A DNA stretch of 64,000 nt. Source: Duganella sp. 1411. Lineage in GTDB: Bacteria > Pseudomonadota > Gammaproteobacteria > Burkholderiales > Burkholderiaceae_D. This document shows, one piece after another, positions 61,151-64,000 of the stretch. The stretch's first letter is position 1, and the number at the start of each line of letters is the position of its first letter. The stretch lies in assembly GCF_017833525.1 (NCBI RefSeq), contig NZ_JAFICD010000001.1:1984001-2048000 (forward strand). The letters run 5' to 3'. The notes beneath the pieces are model-generated. The model was not told the DNA's origin, searched no databases, and was given only the letters and a program-made list of their open reading frames with translations. Made by a program: the position numbers and the translations under genes.

Positions 61151-61312
61151 ATGCGTGATTTGTATAAAAACGAGGTTGCAGTAGTTTCCGGTGCTGGGGC
61201 GCTTTCTACAACACCTATCATTCTCGGCATCGAAGTCTCGCATGCGCCAATCGTGATTACTATTCCGATGCCGCCACCCATCTATGAGTTCCCGACAGTG
61301 CCGAGGACATAA
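61151..61312 (+). CDS. Microcin-like peptide precursor 1, proline-rich
   Basis: A 53-residue peptide. The leader MRDLYKNEVAVVSGA looks like the double-glycine-type leaders of class II microcins, with the cut expected after GA or GAG. The rest is hydrophobic and proline-rich (HAPIVITIPMPPPIYEFPTV) and has no cysteine. A good ribosome-binding site (TTGGAG) is present. Closely related to the peptide at 62243. Confidence 0.7.
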   Translation: MRDLYKNEVAVVSGAGALSTTPIILGIEVSHAPIVITIPMPPPIYEFPTVPRT

Positions 61313-61480
61313 AACCCGCTTCCGATCGCCTGTCAACTACCAGAGCAATTGCTGTCCCGGCGACACACGGCGAAACAGAAAAAATTTAGGTGTGAGGCCG
61401 GCTGGGGTCTTGTGCCGCAATATCGAGTTCAAGTAGTACGGGGCAGCGCTGTCCAGCTGCAAGAAGTAGTGAGGAGAGAT

Positions 61481-61648
61481 ATGGTTGAACTAACTTTTGA
61501 CGAAATCAATGCCGTTTCCGGTGCATTATCTGTGAGCACCATTGGCGTTGGCGTGGTCGCCATCGGTGGTGCGGCTGCGACGTTAGGCTTCGTCCCAGTC
61601 GGCGCCGCTATTGCCATAGTTGGCGTTGGGTTAATCATCTACGGTTGA
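61481..61648 (+). CDS. Microcin-like peptide precursor 2, glycine-rich
   Basis: A 55-residue peptide. The leader MVELTFDEINAVSGA is followed by a very hydrophobic, glycine- and alanine-rich segment (STIGVGVVAIGGAAATLGFV and PVGAAIAIVGVGLIIYG) that could insert into membranes as one helical hairpin. The ribosome-binding site GAGGAGAGAT directly precedes the ATG. This is the pattern of pore-forming class II bacteriocins. Confidence 0.8.
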   Translation: MVELTFDEINAVSGALSVSTIGVGVVAIGGAAATLGFVPVGAAIAIVGVGLIIYG

Positions 61649-61695
61649 GCGACCCACACTATTTATTTTTTTCAATCCATTGAAAGATAAAAATT

Positions 61696-61884
61696 ATGCA
61701 AGATCTGAGCTTCGAAGAAATTAACGCGGTCGCAGGTGGCGATGGCGACATTCCCATTCTGACGAAAACCGGGGACGTACTAGCAGGCTTGGCCGTACCA
61801 GCCCTTATCTTTGGGCCTGAGGCATCCGCAGCAATGCTGGCCACGGCCGGGTTGTTCTACATTAGTTCCGGCCTGTTCGGATAA
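61696..61884 (+). CDS. Microcin-like peptide precursor 3
   Basis: A 62-residue peptide. The leader MQDLSFEEINAVAGG has a true double glycine and shares FEEINAV with peptide 2. The mature part has an acidic start (DGDIPILTKTGD) and a hydrophobic segment (AGLAVPALIFGPEASAAMLA). It could be the second member of a two-peptide bacteriocin with peptide 2. Confidence 0.78.
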   Translation: MQDLSFEEINAVAGGDGDIPILTKTGDVLAGLAVPALIFGPEASAAMLATAGLFYISSGLFG

Positions 61885-61915
61885 TTGCACCGGGAAATTG
61901 ATAAGGGATAACCCT

Positions 61916-61946
61916 CATCCCCTCCGTCAAAGCAAGACGGGGGGGA
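61916..61946 (+). terminator. Hairpin after the second and third peptide genes
   Basis: The arms CCCCTCCGTC and GACGGGGGGG flank an AAAGCAA loop. There is no T run, so it may be an RNA-stabilising or processing hairpin rather than a full terminator. Confidence 0.45.
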
Positions 61947-61984
61947 TTCCATCACGCCACTCCCTGTCACATTAAAGGAATATT

Positions 61985-62167
61985 ATGGACAACCTCCGAG
62001 GACTAATTCCCATCATCGTCTGTGCCGTCATTGTCATGCTCCGCTGGCGCGCTACCACCGACGTCGACACCAAGATTTACAACATTAGGAAAAAACACTG
62101 GTATGCAATCTTCGAATTCATTCTGCTAGTAGCCGCCCTAGTGATAATCCTAAAAGCGCAGCAATAA
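61985..62167 (+). CDS. Two-helix membrane protein, immunity candidate
   Basis: A 60-residue protein with a hydrophobic helix at residues 7-20, a charged middle (RWRATTDVDTKIYNIRKKHW) and a second helix (IFEFILLVAALVIILK). It has no double-glycine leader. A small two-helix protein beside bacteriocin genes is typical of an immunity protein. The role is inferred from place and shape. Confidence 0.6.
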   Translation: MDNLRGLIPIIVCAVIVMLRWRATTDVDTKIYNIRKKHWYAIFEFILLVAALVIILKAQQ

Positions 62168-62242
62168 AATTATTTTTACCACTAAGGCAATAGTCGACGA
62201 GTAGAGCCAGTTGGGGCATTCCAACATTTTTTAGGAGTTAAA

Positions 62243-62410
62243 ATGCGTGATTTGCATGAGCAAGAAGTCGCAGTAATTTCCGGCGCAGAAGGAATTTCCT
62301 CGATATCAGCCATTGGCGGCCTCGAAATTCCACATACACCCGTCACGCCCATCCCAGTAAAGCCGCCATTCCATGGGCAGCCCATAATAGTACCGCCCGA
62401 GCCGCTATAA
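62243..62410 (+). CDS. Microcin-like peptide precursor 4, proline-rich paralogue of 1
   Basis: A 55-residue peptide with leader MRDLHEQEVAVISGAEG, matching peptide 1. The mature part has GGLEIPHTPVTPIPVKPPF and ends in IIVPPEPL, proline-rich and without cysteine. The upstream CCAACATTTTTTAGGAGTTAAA is nearly that of peptide 1, which suggests a duplicated gene with its 5' end. Confidence 0.7.
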   Translation: MRDLHEQEVAVISGAEGISSISAIGGLEIPHTPVTPIPVKPPFHGQPIIVPPEPL

Positions 62411-62947
62411 AAAGTTACGGACAATTGCTGACTACCAACCATTGGTGTATCCGGGTTTCTTTTGGTTAAAATTAGGGCATGTCTGGCCCCCTTATTACCG
62501 AAATTCAACCCGGGTAGAACAAACCTTTCTTAGGCACATGCCTTCCGCCTATCTTTATCTTGATGCTCCCAGTCGTGCCGGGATCAGTTTTTACCAGTAT
62601 TGGCGCCTGAGTAAAGAATTTCGTTGACCGGAATGACCTGTAGCGGAAAGGCTGGGCTCAGATATTAACCAGGTTTTCATGCTTGCTTTTTCCTGTTGTG
62701 ACAATGTGAGAGATTTTCATAAATATTTCCTGATAACATCCTCTATCAATATCAATTTGATAGTTGAAAATTTCAGGCCCTTCGCGCTTGCGTTGAGGGG
62801 CTATCGTTAATGTTTTCCATTAGAGAAAAATAAACAATCATCGAGACGCGGTCCATTACGCGGTGTGCTGATTTGTAGCATACACGCCGCTTATTGACCA
62901 TATACATAGTATCGCCTTACGCGAACAGCTTTTCCCGAGCAAATCTT
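62411..62947. other. AT-rich intergenic region before the exporter
   Basis: 537 bases without a convincing gene. It contains an inverted repeat, CTATCAA (62743) and TTGATAG (62757) with a 7-nt gap, that may be an operator or part of the exporter's promoter region. A 61-codon frame at 62442 starts from TTG and has no coding features. Confidence 0.5.
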
Positions 62948-64000
62948 ATGAGTGTCAAGCAGTTGTACCGGTCAGAGGCGCTGAACGCCCGCCAAGTCAA
63001 ATGGCTCGGTGAAATCGTTCTGGTGCGCCCCATCACGTTTTCCTTCCTGTGCGCCGTGGCCGTGGCGCTCGCTTCCCTGATCATTGTTTTCCTCTTTTTC
63101 GGCTCGTACACCAAACGCGCCGCCGTCGCCGGACTGCTGCTTCCCGACCTGGGCCTGGTGAAAGTCTTCACCCCGCAGTTCGGCATCGTCGAGCGCAAGA
63201 ACGTGGTCGAGGGACAAGCCGTCCAACGGGGCGACGTCTTGTACGTGCTGTCGAGCGAGCGTCAAAGCGGCGCCCAAGGGGGCATCCAGGCCTCCATCAG
63301 CAGGCAGGTCACGGTCCGCCGGCAATCCCTGCTCGACGAGTTGGACAAGACGCGCCGCCTGCAGCAGGACGAGCGCGCCGCGCTGGTCAAGAAGATCGAC
63401 GGCCTGGTCTCGGAGCTGGCCAAGATCGACAGCCAGATCGAAGGCCAGTCCAGCCGCGTCAAACTGGCCGAGGACGCCGTGGTGCGCATGCGCGACCTGT
63501 CCGCGCAAAACTTCATCTCCAAGGAACAGCTGCAGCAAAAGCAGGCCGACCTGCTCGACCAGCGCGCACGGCTGCAAGCGCTCGAGCGTGACCACATCAA
63601 CATCGGCCGCGACCTGACCAGTCAACGCGACGAGCTGACCAGCTTGCCGCTGCGGCACCAAAACCAGCTCGCGCAGATCGAGCGCGGTATCACCAGCCTC
63701 GGTCAGGAGTTGACCGAAAGCGAGGCCAAACGTCGGTTGGAAATCACCGCACCCGAAGCCGGCATCGCCACGGCGGTCGCGGCTGAAGTGGGCCAGATGA
63801 TCGACGGCAGCAAGCCCCTGGTCAGCATCGTCCCCCGCGGCGCGACGTTGCAGGCCCAACTGTACGCGCCGAGCAAATCGATCGGTTTCATCAAGCCCGG
63901 CGACAAGGTGCTGCTGCGCTATCAAGCCTACCCGTATCAGAAGTTCGGCCAGTCGCAGGGCACGGTCGCCTTCGTCTCCAAGGTGGCCCTATCCGGTAAC
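62948..64000 (+). CDS. HlyD/CvaA-type membrane fusion protein, partial
   Basis: 351 residues visible; the gene runs off the right end. It has a cytoplasmic N-terminus (MSVKQLYRSEALNARQVKWL), a transmembrane helix (about residues 27-49), then RAAVAGLLLPDLGLVKV, a long coiled coil (about residues 100-240), a lipoyl-like half (ITAPEAGIATAVAAEVGQM) and PGDKVLLRYQAYPYQKFGQS. This is the RaxA/CvaA form used with peptidase-type ABC exporters of microcins. The ABC transporter is expected just beyond the window. Its place next to the leader peptides supports an export role. Confidence 0.9.
   Translation, partial: MSVKQLYRSEALNARQVKWLGEIVLVRPITFSFLCAVAVALASLIIVFLFFGSYTKRAAVAGLLLPDLGLVKVFTPQFGIVERKNVVEGQAVQRGDVLYVLSSERQSGAQGGIQASISRQVTVRRQSLLDELDKTRRLQQDERAALVKKIDGLVSELAKIDSQIEGQSSRVKLAEDAVVRMRDLSAQNFISKEQLQQKQADLLDQRARLQALERDHINIGRDLTSQRDELTSLPLRHQNQLAQIERGITSLGQELTESEAKRRLEITAPEAGIATAVAAEVGQMIDGSKPLVSIVPRGATLQAQLYAPSKSIGFIKPGDKVLLRYQAYPYQKFGQSQGTVAFVSKVALSGN

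Noticed and set aside
62442..62627. 61-codon frame starting MVYPGFFWLKLGH
   Set aside because: It starts from TTG, has no ribosome-binding site or leader, and reads like random AT-rich sequence.

Overview
The window looks like a chromosomal segment of a GC-rich betaproteobacterium in the Oxalobacteraceae (Massilia / Duganella / Janthinobacterium type). The call rests on the gene order rpoE-rseA-mucD-glutaredoxin-lepA-lepB-DUF4845 beside a complete yceD-rpmF-plsX-fabH-fabD-fabG-acpP-fabF block, and on intergenic hairpin repeats with GGCGGATTA/TAATCCGCC arms. No search could be run, so the genus is an inference.

Layout. 1-6.3 kb (minus): the sigma-E envelope stress locus running into lepA-lepB. 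6.3-13.7 kb (minus): a YgfX-like protein and the fatty acid synthesis operon. 13.8-23.4 kb: Maf, a tetrapyrrole-methylase-fold methyltransferase, a DHFR-like protein, an EAL-HDOD protein, RlmJ, two small coupled unknown genes, isocitrate lyase, RraA, an MFS transporter and an AraC regulator. 23.4-33.6 kb (minus): clpB, moaE, a DUF349 protein, a helical unknown, a PatZ-like acyl-CoA ligase/acetyltransferase with a collapsed ATP-grasp domain, and a DUF2804 protein. 33.9-45.7 kb (plus): a PAS-GGDEF diguanylate cyclase, sbcD-sbcC, small unknowns and a class I methyltransferase.

At 45.8 kb an initiator tRNA gene carries an integrated element. An 18-bp direct repeat (45846-45863 and 57102-57119) bounds about 11.3 kb. 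Next to the tRNA is an integrase killed by a frameshift just before its catalytic tyrosine. The cargo is a KAP-type P-loop NTPase, a divergent SMC/Rad50-like ATPase with one CPLC motif and an RloC/PrrC-like C-terminus, a DUF3800 protein and an HTH-GIY-YIG nuclease. These four are intact, while the phage-like and lysozyme genes beside them are frameshifted. This is the strongest candidate for an undescribed, probably antiphage, gene set. The right end holds an Hcp gene facing a broken lysozyme and a secreted protein, which looks like the remains of a type VI secretion effector unit.

Beyond the island lie a four-helix membrane protein, an RsbQ-like hydrolase coupled to a PAS hybrid histidine kinase, and from 60.7 kb an AT-richer cluster of microcin/bacteriocin type. 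The cluster has four short peptides with double-glycine-type leaders, two of them proline-rich paralogues, plus a two-helix immunity candidate and a HlyD/CvaA-type export protein that runs off the window end.
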